A DNA stretch of 64,000 bases from Aeromonas fluvialis (lineage in GTDB: Bacteria; Pseudomonadota; Gammaproteobacteria; Enterobacterales; Aeromonadaceae). This document shows, in pieces, positions 48,441-57,505 of this stretch. The stretch is taken from contig NZ_CDBO01000059.1 in assembly GCF_000819885.1 (NCBI RefSeq), positions 54,557 through 118,556 on the forward strand, read 5' to 3'. Both the position numbers and the translations under genes were made by a program. How positions within the stretch are numbered: position 1 is the stretch's first letter; every line of letters begins with the position of its first letter. The notes beneath the pieces were generated by a model. That model saw only the letters and a program-made list of their open reading frames with translations. It was not told where the DNA came from and did no database searches.

Positions 48441-49840
48441 CAGGCGTTCCCTCCTACCAGAATGTTGTCCACTTTGAGGGCCGGTTGGCCGACTGAAGTG
48501 GGAACCGAACCCGAGACCGAGCCGCACATGCCGGCGGCCAGCGCCAGATTGCGACCCACCATGGAGATCTCTTTCAGCACCTGCGGGCCGGTGCCGATCA
48601 GGGTGGCCGACTTGAGCGGCTTGGTGATCTTGCCATGCTCGATGAGGTAGGCCTCCTGCACGTTGAAGTTGAACTCGCCGGTGCCGGGCTGTACCGAGCC
48701 GCCCCCCATCTTCTTGGCGTAGATGCCGTGCTCGACGGTGGCCAGCATCTCGTCGAGGCTGTGGTTGCCCGGCTCGATATAGGTGTTGCGCATGCGCGAG
48801 GTGGGGGCGTACTTGTAGGATTCGCGCCGCCCCGATCCGGTGCGGGCATAACCGGTCTTGAGGGCGCCCATTCTGTCCACCAGAAAGCCGGTCAGTACCC
48901 CGTCCTTGATGAGCTGGGTATGCTGGGTCGCCATCCCTTCGTCATCGACGTTGATGGAGCCCCAGGCGTTGCTCTGCAAGCCCTCGTCCACGGCGCTGAC
49001 CGCCGGATTGGCGATGAGCTGGCCCATCTTGTCGTGGAATACTGAGGCCTTCTTGGCGACCGAGGTGGTCTCCAGCAGATGGCCGCAGGCCTCGTGGAAG
49101 ATGACGCCGCCAAAGCCGCTTTCCATGATGACCGGCAAGGTGCCACTCGGGCAGGGGGCTGCCCCCAGCTTCACCAGCGCCTGCCGAGTGGCGGTGAGAG
49201 CCAGCTCCCGCGGATCTATGCGATCGGCATGCTCCCAGCCCATCAGGGCACCGGGGGCCTCGTAGCCCACGCTCTGCTCACTCCCTTCCAGTGCGATGGT
49301 CTGGGCCATGATGCGGTTGTAGTGGCGACGATCACTGACCTGCATCCCTTCACTGTTGAAGATCTCTACCTCTTGCTCCCAGCCGAGCACATTACCGGAG
49401 AACTGGCTCACCTTGTCGCTCTCGGCGCGGGCCGCCGCATCCATGACGTGCAGGTAGGCGATCTTCTGCTCCAGCAGCTTGTCCGCCGACAGGGGCCGGG
49501 CGACCGGATGGCGGTCGGTGAGACGGGTGAAATCGAAGGCGGTGGCGGTCACCATGGGGTCACGCCTGTCCTTGGCCGCCAGCAGGGTGACGATGCGCAA
49601 GAGCTCGTCGCGGCTGGCCAGATTGGTGTAGCCGTAGAGTACCTTGAGGCCGTAGCAGAGGCGCACGCCGATGCCGAAATCGAGGCCACCGCTGATGTTC
49701 TCTATCTGGCTGGAGAGCAGGCTGAGCTGGCTGCGGCGCTTGCGCTCGACAAACAGCTCGGCGAAATCGGCACCCAGCGCCAGCGCGTGATCGAGCACGT
49801 CGCGGGCGATGGTTGGGGCCAACAGGGAGAATGGAGTCAT
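48440..49840 (-). CDS. TldD-family zinc metalloprotease subunit
   Basis: 466 residues from ATG 49840. HEACGHLLETTSVAKKASVF gives the HExxxH zinc site (about residue 245). GRRESYKYAPTSRMRNTYI and the C-terminal GVGQPALKVDN-like SVGQPALKVDNILVGGNA are TldD signatures. The catalytic chamber forms with the TldE-like partner encoded downstream with a 1-bp ATGA overlap. The sequence is more divergent from E. coli TldD than the other housekeeping genes here are from theirs, which fits a paralogous pair. No nearby precursor-peptide gene is seen, so the substrate is unknown. Confidence 0.88.
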   Translation of the reverse strand: MTPFSLLAPTIARDVLDHALALGADFAELFVERKRRSQLSLLSSQIENISGGLDFGIGVRLCYGLKVLYGYTNLASRDELLRIVTLLAAKDRRDPMVTATAFDFTRLTDRHPVARPLSADKLLEQKIAYLHVMDAAARAESDKVSQFSGNVLGWEQEVEIFNSEGMQVSDRRHYNRIMAQTIALEGSEQSVGYEAPGALMGWEHADRIDPRELALTATRQALVKLGAAPCPSGTLPVIMESGFGGVIFHEACGHLLETTSVAKKASVFHDKMGQLIANPAVSAVDEGLQSNAWGSINVDDEGMATQHTQLIKDGVLTGFLVDRMGALKTGYARTGSGRRESYKYAPTSRMRNTYIEPGNHSLDEMLATVEHGIYAKKMGGGSVQPGTGEFNFNVQEAYLIEHGKITKPLKSATLIGTGPQVLKEISMVGRNLALAAGMCGSVSGSVPTSVGQPALKVDNILVGGNA

Positions 49841-50042
49841 AGAATATCCTTTTCTGGTCTGTCCGTTTGCTTCCGACATCCAGCTCTGATTGTTATGGGA
49901 TGTCGAGTCCATTGTTGCAGACCAGCACAAAAAAGTCGCTATAGGGTCACGTGATGATACCGATTGATAAAATCGGTGCGATAACTGCGCCCGGAGGCCA
50001 GGACCAGGCGCTCAGGACCGTGTTGCCAAAACGTGGGAAGGA

Positions 50043-50561
50043 TCAGAGCAGGGTGTGGATTTCGCTCAGGATCTGCTCGACCCACTGTTCGATGCGCGGA
50101 TCGGTCTGGTCATATTGATTGGCATCGTCCAGCGCCAGACCGACGAAGTGACGGCCATCGTCGATCAGTGCCCTGGAGGCATCAAATTCGTACCCTTCGT
50201 TGGGCCAGTAGCCCACCAGCTTGACCCCTTTTGGCACCAGCTGATCGTGCAGCATGCCGAGGGCATCCTGGAACCATTCGCCATAACCGAGCTGATCGCC
50301 GAGGCCAAACAGGGCCACGATGCGTCCCTCCAGGTGGAGGTCGGCGATATCTTCCCAGCGGGACTCCCAGTCCTCCTGCCGTTCGCCAAAATCCCAGGTG
50401 GAGATGCCGAGGATCAGGATCTCGTAATCCTCCATCCGGCGCAGGGAGACATCCTTGATATTGTGAATATCCACCAGCTCGGGGCCGATGAGGGCGCGGA
50501 TCTTCTCGGCTGCCATCTCGGTGTAGCAGGTGGTGGAACCGTAAAACAGACCAATCTTCAT
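50043..50561 (-). CDS. fldB: Flavodoxin 2
   Basis: 172 residues from ATG 50561 ([21 protein letters not shown]), with the FMN phosphate loop at STTCYT and flavin-stacking aromatics in [13 protein letters not shown] and [12 protein letters not shown]. The length and internal loop mark a long-chain flavodoxin. FldB next to a divergent xerD is the E. coli arrangement. It carries single electrons at low potential; its specific partner is not established. Confidence 0.94.
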   Translation of the reverse strand: MKIGLFYGSTTCYTEMAAEKIRALIGPELVDIHNIKDVSLRRMEDYEILILGISTWDFGERQEDWESRWEDIADLHLEGRIVALFGLGDQLGYGEWFQDALGMLHDQLVPKGVKLVGYWPNEGYEFDASRALIDDGRHFVGLALDDANQYDQTDPRIEQWVEQILSEIHTLL

Positions 50562-50792
50562 CGCTCTTCTCTCTGTTGGCGCTTTCTCGCTTGCTGTTGG
50601 CGCGTTCTCGCATGCTCGTGTGGGCTGCGCCATGTTGGCAACACGATGGGTAACGTAAGGGGAGGGGCCAGTCTAGCAGATTGCCGGGACCCCTTCACTG
50701 CCCTCAGATAGTGGCTGGCGGGCAAGCGGGCTTGCGCGGGAGGCGAGCCGGCGCGCTACAATGGGCCATCTTTTCTCTGACAGCGGCGCATC

Positions 50793-51692
50793 ATGAGCAA
50801 GCCTGATTCCCATCCCCTGATCGAACCCTTCCTCGACGCCCTCTGGCTGGAGCGGGGATTGTCTGACAACACGGTCAGCTCCTATCGCAGCGATCTGGAG
50901 AAGTTTTCCTTCTGGCTCGACGAGCAGGGGAGCTCGCTGCTGCTGGCAGGGATGGACGAGATCCAGCACTACCTCGCCTGGCGGGTTGACCACCAGTTTG
51001 CGGCGAGCAGCACCGCCCGCTTCCTGTCGGCCCTGCGCCGTTTTTACCAGTATCTCAACCGCGAGAAGCTGCGCAGCGACGATCCGACCGTGCTGCTGGA
51101 GGGGCCCAAGCTGCCGAAAAAACTTCCCTCTGATTTAAGCGAAGCGGAAGTGGAAGCTCTGCTGAGTGCGCCGCTGGTGGATGACCCGCTGGAGCTGCGG
51201 GACAAGGCGATGCTGGAGCTGCTCTACGCTACCGGGCTGCGGGTTTCCGAGCTGGTGGGGCTCACCGCCGAGCATGTCAGTTTACGTCAGGGTTTGGTGC
51301 GTGTGGTGGGCAAGGGCAACAAGGAGCGGTTGGTGCCGATGGGCGAGGAGGCTATGCACTGGCTGGAGCGTTACTACCACGAGGCCCGTACCCTGCTGCT
51401 GGGGGGCACCAGCTCGGATGTGGTGTTTCCCTCCAAACGGGCCCAGATGATGACCCGCCAGACCTTCTGGCATCGCATCAAGCTCTACGCACTGCGGGCC
51501 GGGATCAGCGGCGAGCTCTCCCCTCACACCTTGCGCCACGCCTTCGCCACCCATCTGCTTAATCATGGCGCCGACCTGCGGGTGGTGCAGATGCTGCTGG
51601 GCCACACGGATCTCTCCACCACCCAGATCTACACCCATGTGGCCAACGAGCGACTCAAGGCGCTGCACGGTGAGCACCACCCCAGAGCCTGA
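50793..51692 (+). CDS. xerD: Site-specific tyrosine recombinase XerD
   Basis: 299 residues. It has an N-terminal SAM-like helical domain (FLDALWLERGLSDNTVSSYR) and a C-terminal catalytic domain with TGLRVSEL (first Arg), HTLRHAFATHLL (His-x-x-Arg), LLGHTDLSTTQIYTHV (His and the Tyr nucleophile, about 280). With XerC it resolves chromosome dimers at dif under FtsK control. It is monocistronic, ending at a shared terminator with mscL. Confidence 0.97.
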   Translation: MSKPDSHPLIEPFLDALWLERGLSDNTVSSYRSDLEKFSFWLDEQGSSLLLAGMDEIQHYLAWRVDHQFAASSTARFLSALRRFYQYLNREKLRSDDPTVLLEGPKLPKKLPSDLSEAEVEALLSAPLVDDPLELRDKAMLELLYATGLRVSELVGLTAEHVSLRQGLVRVVGKGNKERLVPMGEEAMHWLERYYHEARTLLLGGTSSDVVFPSKRAQMMTRQTFWHRIKLYALRAGISGELSPHTLRHAFATHLLNHGADLRVVQMLLGHTDLSTTQIYTHVANERLKALHGEHHPRA

Positions 51693-51712
51693 GCGCCTGT
51701 CCTCCCAAAAAC

Positions 51713-51740
51713 AAAAAAACCGCCAGCAGGCGGTTTTTTT
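51713..51740. terminator. Bidirectional terminator between xerD and mscL
   Basis: An A7-CCGCC stem with an AGCA loop and a matching GGCGG-T7 arm, between convergent genes. Confidence 0.93.
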
Positions 51741-51765
51741 ATCTCTACACGACAGGAGATGGCGC

Positions 51766-52173
51766 TTATTTCCCCTGTTGGGATTTCAGCAGATCGCGGA
51801 TCTCGCTCAGCAGCTCCTGATCCTTGGTCGGACCAGCCGGGGCTGCGGCTTCTTCCTGCTTCTTCTTGAGGGTATTGATGGCCTTGAGCCCCATGAAGAT
51901 GGCGAAGGAGATGATCAGAAAGTCGATGATGGTCTGGATGAATTTACCGTAGGCAATCACCACGGCGGGTGCTGTCCCCTCGGCGGCCTTCAGGGTGACC
52001 GCCAGGTCGCTGAAGTCCACGCCGCCCAGGATCAGGCCGATGGGCGGCATGATCACGTCACCGACAAAAGAGGAGACAATTTTGCCGAAGGCGGCACCAA
52101 TGATGATACCCACTGCCATGTCGATCACGTTGCCACGGGCGGCAAACGCTTTGAACTCTTGAATCAGACTCAT
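51766..52173 (-). CDS. mscL: Large-conductance mechanosensitive channel
   Basis: 135 residues from ATG 52173, matching E. coli MscL (136). N-terminal [23 protein letters not shown] leads into TM1 and the Gly/Ala-rich pore. A periplasmic loop, TM2 ([20 protein letters not shown]) and a cytoplasmic helical bundle follow. It forms a homopentameric inner-membrane pore that opens under hypo-osmotic shock. It occupies the place between xerD and recJ where E. coli has dsbC. Confidence 0.97.
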   Translation of the reverse strand: MSLIQEFKAFAARGNVIDMAVGIIIGAAFGKIVSSFVGDVIMPPIGLILGGVDFSDLAVTLKAAEGTAPAVVIAYGKFIQTIIDFLIISFAIFMGLKAINTLKKKQEEAAAPAGPTKDQELLSEIRDLLKSQQGK

Positions 52174-52563
52174 TATTTCCTCCGGAATTAAACAAGATAG
52201 CGCCTTGGTTGCCCTTGCCAAAGGGCTGACTCTTATCAGGAAAACGGAGGCGGTGCTGCGTTATTCCTGTCGTCCTCTCTAGCTTGCTGGGGTTGCATCG
52301 CCTTGGCAATCGGGGAACGCGGATTTTTTGGTGCCAAGGGAGTTGTACCTCAGGGTTGAACGCATGAATAACGGATTGAAGAACTGGTGCCCCAATTCAG
52401 TGAATATTTGCCAGTGGCGCGCTGTAGTGAGATCCTCTCCCACTATATCGGCCTGAGCCAGTGGCTCGGGATCAAGGTGTACCGCGCTGGGCCCTGCCAA
52501 ATGGCGGCCTGCTGCGCGGTTATCAGAGCCCAGAATAACTGCTCAAGAGACTGGATCATATTG
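52174..52563. other. Divergent intergenic region between mscL and recJ
   Basis: 390 bp with both promoters. The recJ frame stays open upstream to 52387, but that extension has no family similarity. No dsbC remnant, RNA gene or strong hairpin is seen. Confidence 0.5.
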
Positions 52564-54294
52564 ATGTCCCTGCAAATTCATCGTCGTCCGCGCGTGGATG
52601 ATTCCCATCTGCCTGCCACCCTGCATCCGCTGCTTCGCCAAATCTTCGCCAGCCGTGGCGTAGAGGATCCCGCCCTGCTGGAACGCAGCGCCAGCCAGCT
52701 GTTGCCGCCCCAGCGCCTCTATGGCATGGAGCAGGCGGTGCCCCTGCTGGCGGATGCCCTGACGGCGCAGCAGCGCATCCTCATCGTCGGCGACTTCGAC
52801 TGCGACGGCGCCACCAGCTCGGCCCTGTGCGTGTTGGCCCTGCGGGCCATGGGGGGTCATCACATCGATTTTCTGGTGCCCAACCGCTTCGAGTTCGGCT
52901 ATGGCCTCACCCCGGAGATCGTCGAGTTGGCGGTGGCCCGCGGCGCCGAGTTCCTCATCACGGTGGACAACGGCATCTCCAGCATTGCCGGGGTGGCGGC
53001 GGCCAAGGCGGCCGGGATGCGGGTACTGGTTACCGATCACCACTTGCCAGGCCAGGAGCTGCCTGATGCCGATGCGATAGTGAACCCCAACCAGCATGGT
53101 TGCGACTTCCCCTCCAAGTCCCTGGCCGGGGTGGGGGTGGCCTTCTATCTGATGGCGGCCCTCAACACTCACCTGCGCCAATTGGGCTGGTACGAGCGCC
53201 AGGGCATTCGCGCCCCCAATGTGGCGGATTATCTGGATCTGGTGGCCCTCGGCACCGTGGCCGACGTGGTGGCGCTGGATGGCAACAACCGCATCCTGGT
53301 GCATCAGGGGCTGCAGCGGATCCGGGCCGGTCGCTGCCGTCCCGGCATCCAGGCGCTGGTGGACGTATCGGGCCGCGACGGTCGCCGGCTGTGTGCCGCC
53401 GATCTCGGCTTTGCACTGGGGCCTCGCCTCAACGCGGTGGGCCGGCTCGATGACATGTCCCTCGGGGTCGCCTGTCTGCTGAGCGATGACCTCAATCTGG
53501 CGCGCCAGCTTGCGGCCGAGATGGACAGCCTCAATCAGGAGCGCAAGGAGATCGAGCAGGGGATGCAACAGGAGGCCCTCGCCACCCTGGAGCAGATCCG
53601 GTTTCGCGATGGCGAGGTGCCGTCGGGGATCGTGCTGCACCGGGACGAGTGGCATCAGGGGGTAGTGGGGCTGGTGGCCTCCAAGGTGAAGGAGAAGTAC
53701 TACAGACCCGTGATTGCCTTTGCCGAGAGCAGCGACACCGAGCTCAAGGGCTCGGGTCGCTCCATTCCCGGGGTACACCTGCGCGATGCCCTCGAGTTGC
53801 TCGACACCCGCCATCCGGGCCTGATGGGCAAGTTTGGTGGCCACGCCATGGCGGCGGGGCTGACCCTGCCGAAGGCCAATATCGAGGCCTTCAGCCGGGC
53901 CTTTGAGGCGGTGATCAGCGAGCTGGTGACGCCGGAGCTCTTGACCGGGGTGCTGCTCACCGATGGCGAGCTCTTGCCGGACGAGCTCAACCTCGAACTG
54001 GCGGAGCTGATTCGCGCCTCCGGCCCCTGGGGGCAGGCGTTCCCCGAGCCGCTGTTTGACGGCGAATTCGTGCTGGTGCAGCAGCGGCTGGTGGGGGATA
54101 AGCACCTCAAGATGATGCTGACAACCGATTCTGGTCACGCGGTGGATGCCATCGCCTTTGGCGTCGATCTCAAGCGTTGGCCCGATGCCTCGGTCAAGCG
54201 GGTGCGGCTGGTCTACAGGCTCGACGTCAACGAGTGGCGCGGCAACCGCAGCGTACAGCTGCTGGTAGAGCATCTGGAGGCGGCCAGCCTCTAG
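52564..54294 (+). CDS. recJ: Single-stranded-DNA-specific exonuclease RecJ
   Basis: 576 residues from ATG 52564, as in E. coli (577). The DHH-phosphoesterase motifs are visible in order: VGDFDCDGATSSAL (I), TVDNGISS (II), VTDHHLPG (III, the DHH) and ALGTVADVVAL (IV). The DHHA1 signature GKFGGHAMAAGL is near residue 425, and a C-terminal OB-like domain follows. It degrades single-stranded DNA 5' to 3' with metal ions in recombination and mismatch repair. A terminator follows. Confidence 0.97.
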   Translation: MSLQIHRRPRVDDSHLPATLHPLLRQIFASRGVEDPALLERSASQLLPPQRLYGMEQAVPLLADALTAQQRILIVGDFDCDGATSSALCVLALRAMGGHHIDFLVPNRFEFGYGLTPEIVELAVARGAEFLITVDNGISSIAGVAAAKAAGMRVLVTDHHLPGQELPDADAIVNPNQHGCDFPSKSLAGVGVAFYLMAALNTHLRQLGWYERQGIRAPNVADYLDLVALGTVADVVALDGNNRILVHQGLQRIRAGRCRPGIQALVDVSGRDGRRLCAADLGFALGPRLNAVGRLDDMSLGVACLLSDDLNLARQLAAEMDSLNQERKEIEQGMQQEALATLEQIRFRDGEVPSGIVLHRDEWHQGVVGLVASKVKEKYYRPVIAFAESSDTELKGSGRSIPGVHLRDALELLDTRHPGLMGKFGGHAMAAGLTLPKANIEAFSRAFEAVISELVTPELLTGVLLTDGELLPDELNLELAELIRASGPWGQAFPEPLFDGEFVLVQQRLVGDKHLKMMLTTDSGHAVDAIAFGVDLKRWPDASVKRVRLVYRLDVNEWRGNRSVQLLVEHLEAASL

Positions 54295-54317
54295 CTTGTC
54301 GGACAGAAGATAACAAC

Positions 54318-54343
54318 GAGGCGCCACAGGGCGCCTCATATTT
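54318..54343. terminator. Terminator between recJ and lnt
   Basis: A GAGGCGCC stem with an ACAG loop and an ATATTTTA tail, 23 bp after recJ and ahead of the convergent lnt end. Confidence 0.8.
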
Positions 54344-54367
54344 TATGGTGTGTTTATTTGTGCGGGA

Positions 54368-55912
54368 TCAGTGCTCGCGGGCCCAGGGGTGAGCCTTGGG
54401 GCGCAGCGCCAGTGCCAGACCCAGCAGCAGGGCTGTCAGGCCGTAGAGCGGCCAGCTGCCAAAGCGCATATAGGGGGTTTCGCCGTGGGCGGGACGCACC
54501 TCGCTGCGCAGTACACCCGCTTCAAACTGCGGGATCTGGCCGATGATGCTGCCATCGATCTCGGTGACGATGGTGATGCCGGTGTTGGTGTCGCGCAGCA
54601 GCGGGCGAGCCAATTCGAGGGCGCGCATCCGGGCGATCTCCATGTGTTGCCAGGGGCCGATGCTGGTGCCGAACCAGGCGTCGTTGGAGACGGTCAGCAG
54701 GAAGTCGGTATCGGCATTGACGTTGCGGCGCACCTCCTCAGGGAAGATGATCTCGTAGCAGATGGCGGCGGCAAACTTGAGTCCCCTGGCGATCAGATTC
54801 GGCTGTACTTCATCGCCCCGGCTGAAGGAGGACATTGGCAGGTTGAAGAAGGGGGCGATGGGACGCAGCAGATCTTCAAACGGCACGAACTCGCCAATGG
54901 GCAGCAGGTGGTATTTGTTGTAGCGGTTGGCGTGTCCGTAGAAGTAGGAGGCCTTGCCATCCGCATCCTGCACCCCCATGCCGAGCACGGTATTGAAGAA
55001 GCGTCGCTGCTCGAAATCATAGTGAATGATCCCTGCCAGCAGACCGGTGTTGTTTACCTTCATCGCCTTGTCCAGATTCTCCAGATAGGGACCCATCTCC
55101 TTCTCGATAGCCGGGATGGCTGACTCAGGCCAGACGATGATATCGGCATCCTGATTCTCGCGACTGAGATCCTGATAGGTCCGCACTGTCGGTACCAGTG
55201 CCTCTGGATCCCACTTGAGGGACTGGGCGATATTGCCCTGCACCAGTGCCACCTTGACCGGCTCACCACGGGTGACCCAGTTGAGCTGCATCAGACCGTG
55301 GGCTCCGGCAACCAGCAGGGCGGGCAGCGCCAGCCAGAGCGGGGAGCGGGATTTCCACACTAGCCAGATGGCGGAGGCACAGAACAACAGGGCGAGCGTA
55401 ATGCCCTGTACCCCGAGGATGGGGGCGAAGCCTCGGAGGGGCCCGTCGATCTGGCTGTAACCAAACCAGAGCCAGGGGAAGCCGGTCATCACCCAGCCGC
55501 GCAGCCAGTCAGCGACCAACCACAGGGCCGGGAAGGCAAGCAGCCAGCGGCTCCAGTGCCGGCCACCAAAGAAGCGGGCGAAAACCCAGCAGGCGAGGGT
55601 CGGGTAGAGCGCCAGATAGGCGGAGAGCCCGGCCAGCAGCACGAAGGCCATCGGCAGCGGGATGCCGCCAAATTCAGTCATGCTGACGTGGATCCACCAC
55701 AGGCCCGGTAAAAAGAGTCCCATGGCATAGCCAAAACCGCGCCAGGCGGCCTGCTTTGGTGTGGCTTTGTCCAGCAGGGCGTAGAGGCCGAGCAGGGAGG
55801 GGATCACCAGCGGCCAGTAGCCGAAGGGGGAGAAGGCCAGCACGGCGATGGCTCCACAGGCCAGTGCGCTGAGGCTCAACAGGATTTTTGATGTAACGGG
55901 CGATGATTTCAC
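54368..55912 (-). CDS. lnt: Apolipoprotein N-acyltransferase
   Basis: 514 residues from the likely GTG start at 55912; no ATG fits and the start is not certain. An N-terminal set of membrane helices (from ILLSLSALACGAIAVLAFSP) is followed by the carbon-nitrogen hydrolase domain. Its catalytic triad is seen as the Glu in LPIGEFVPFEDLL, the Lys between them, and the Cys in AAICYEIIFP. It adds the third acyl chain to lipoproteins in the inner membrane before outer-membrane sorting. It follows corC, its usual neighbour, on the same strand. Confidence 0.95.
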   Translation of the reverse strand: MKSSPVTSKILLSLSALACGAIAVLAFSPFGYWPLVIPSLLGLYALLDKATPKQAAWRGFGYAMGLFLPGLWWIHVSMTEFGGIPLPMAFVLLAGLSAYLALYPTLACWVFARFFGGRHWSRWLLAFPALWLVADWLRGWVMTGFPWLWFGYSQIDGPLRGFAPILGVQGITLALLFCASAIWLVWKSRSPLWLALPALLVAGAHGLMQLNWVTRGEPVKVALVQGNIAQSLKWDPEALVPTVRTYQDLSRENQDADIIVWPESAIPAIEKEMGPYLENLDKAMKVNNTGLLAGIIHYDFEQRRFFNTVLGMGVQDADGKASYFYGHANRYNKYHLLPIGEFVPFEDLLRPIAPFFNLPMSSFSRGDEVQPNLIARGLKFAAAICYEIIFPEEVRRNVNADTDFLLTVSNDAWFGTSIGPWQHMEIARMRALELARPLLRDTNTGITIVTEIDGSIIGQIPQFEAGVLRSEVRPAHGETPYMRFGSWPLYGLTALLLGLALALRPKAHPWAREH

Positions 55913-56013
55913 GGGCGATGGTGCTCGTCTTGGTAGGCAACCGGGGTCGAATGGCCGGTATCTTAACCTGTAAGAAGGGGAACGGCGAGCCTCGATACCG
56001 GTGGCAGAGAGCA

Positions 56014-56040
56014 CAACGCCCCGAGGTCGGGGCGTTGTTT
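56014..56040. terminator. Hairpin between corC and lnt
   Basis: A CAACGCCCCGA stem with a 2-base loop. On the minus strand it lies after corC and before lnt without a T-run, so it may be an attenuator or 3'-end stabiliser rather than a full stop. Confidence 0.55.
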
Positions 56041-56060
56041 CAAGCAGCGAGTGCTTTGGC

Positions 56061-56945
56061 TTACTGCGGCTCGGATTGCGCCGCTGCGTGATGCTCAGGG
56101 ATCTTCACCTGCAGCTGCTGCAGACGACGCCGGTCGGCATGCATCACCTTGAACAGGTAGCCATCCAGCTCGATCTCCTCGCCTTTTTTGGGCAGATGGC
56201 TGAAGGCATGCATCACCAGACCGCCCACCGTATCAACCTCTTCATCGCTGAACTGGGTGCCGAAGAAGTCGTTGAAATCCTCGATCTCGGTCAGGGCGCT
56301 GATGGAGAAGACCCGCTTGCTGAGGCGGCGGATTTCGTCCGGCTCATCCTCAATATCGTCAAACTCGTCGTCGATCTCGCCAACGATCAGTTCCAGTATG
56401 TCTTCGATGGTCACCAGACCGGAGACACCACCAAACTCGTCGACCACGATGGCCATGTGGTAGCGCTCTTCACGGAACTCCTTGAGCAGACGATCGACCC
56501 GTTTGCTCTCTGGCACGATCACCGTGGGGCGCAAGATTTTCTCGAGCTGCAGCGGCTCGCTGGCGTGATGGCCGCCGAACCCGAAGGGGAGCAGATCTTT
56601 GGCGAGCAGTATGCCCTCCACATGATCCTTGTCTTCGTTGATCACCGGGAAGCGGGAGTGACCGGACTCGATAATGACCGGCAGGATCGCGTTCACCGGT
56701 TGGGATTTCTCGATGGTCACCATCTGGGAGCGGGGGATCATGATATCGCGCACGCGCAGATCGGCGATCTCCAGCACCCCCTCGATCATGTCCTTGGTGT
56801 CCTGATCGATGAGGTCGCGCTCTTCGGCATCGGCTATCACGTCTACCAAATCATTGCGGTCTTTTGGCTCGCCCTGGAAGAGTTGGCTGAGTTTGTCGAG
56901 CCAGGTTTTCTTCGGCGAGCCGGTACTAGGGTGATCGTCGGTCAT
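56061..56945 (-). CDS. corC: CorC/YbeX CBS-domain protein
   Basis: 294 residues. Two CBS domains (about 70-190, with DIMIPRSQMVTIEKSQ at the start) are followed by a transporter-associated CorC_HlyC domain (about 205-285, GGLVMHAFSHLPKKGEEIE). There is no membrane segment, matching E. coli CorC. It is linked to magnesium/cobalt efflux and, in recent work on YbeX, to ribosome quality; the exact role is not settled. It is in the miaB-ybeZ-ybeY-corC-lnt cluster, 95 bp after ybeY. Confidence 0.94.
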   Translation of the reverse strand: MTDDHPSTGSPKKTWLDKLSQLFQGEPKDRNDLVDVIADAEERDLIDQDTKDMIEGVLEIADLRVRDIMIPRSQMVTIEKSQPVNAILPVIIESGHSRFPVINEDKDHVEGILLAKDLLPFGFGGHHASEPLQLEKILRPTVIVPESKRVDRLLKEFREERYHMAIVVDEFGGVSGLVTIEDILELIVGEIDDEFDDIEDEPDEIRRLSKRVFSISALTEIEDFNDFFGTQFSDEEVDTVGGLVMHAFSHLPKKGEEIELDGYLFKVMHADRRRLQQLQVKIPEHHAAAQSEPQ

Positions 56946-57040
56946 TTTCTCTCTTGGTTACTCGCTTAAACACACTTGAAATTGTTCGGGTTATATAAGG
57001 ATGGCCATCTGCTGTTTCAAGTCGATGACCGTCCGGCATT

Positions 57041-57505
57041 TTACTCTTCGTCGTTCAGATAAGGATCGGCAAAACCGAGTTCCTGCATGATATCGCGTTC
57101 CAGCTGCTCCATCTCTTCGGCTTCCTCATCCTCGATATGGTCATAACCTAGCAGATGCAGACTGCCATGCACAACCATGTGGGCCCAGTGGGCCATGAGG
57201 GGCTTGCCCTGCTCTTGTGCTTCCCGTTCCACCACCTGACGGCAGATCACCAGATCGCCGAGCAGCGGCAGCTCCAGACCGGGCGGTGCCTCGAACGGGA
57301 AGGAGAGCACGTTGGTGGGCTTGTCCTTGCCGCGATAGGTGAGGTTGAGCTCGTTGCTCTCCGCCTCGTCGACGATACGCACCGTCACTTCAGCCTCTTG
57401 CTGGAAGCCGAGAATGGTGCCGTCGAGCCAGCTTTGCAGTTGGGCTTCGGTGGGCAGGCCGTCAGTGCTGGCGCTGGCCAGTTGCAGATCCAGGGTCACG
57501 CTCAT
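57041..57505 (-). CDS. ybeY: Endoribonuclease YbeY
   Basis: 154 residues. [20 protein letters not shown] carries the three zinc-binding histidines (HGxLHLxGYDH) of the UPF0054 family, and [20 protein letters not shown] is also conserved. It acts in 16S rRNA 3'-end maturation and 70S quality control. Its ATG overlaps the ybeZ stop (ATGA), so the two are translationally coupled. Confidence 0.97.
   Translation of the reverse strand: MSVTLDLQLASASTDGLPTEAQLQSWLDGTILGFQQEAEVTVRIVDEAESNELNLTYRGKDKPTNVLSFPFEAPPGLELPLLGDLVICRQVVEREAQEQGKPLMAHWAHMVVHGSLHLLGYDHIEDEEAEEMEQLERDIMQELGFADPYLNDEE

Noticed and set aside
48440..50042. A peptide-antibiotic (microcin-like) cluster around the TldD/TldE pair
   Set aside because: No small precursor gene, cyclodehydratase or immunity/transport gene was seen; the neighbours are ybeL and fldB.
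52387..52563. An N-terminal extension of RecJ
   Set aside because: The extra 59 codons have no similarity to RecJ, and ATG 52564 gives the family length.
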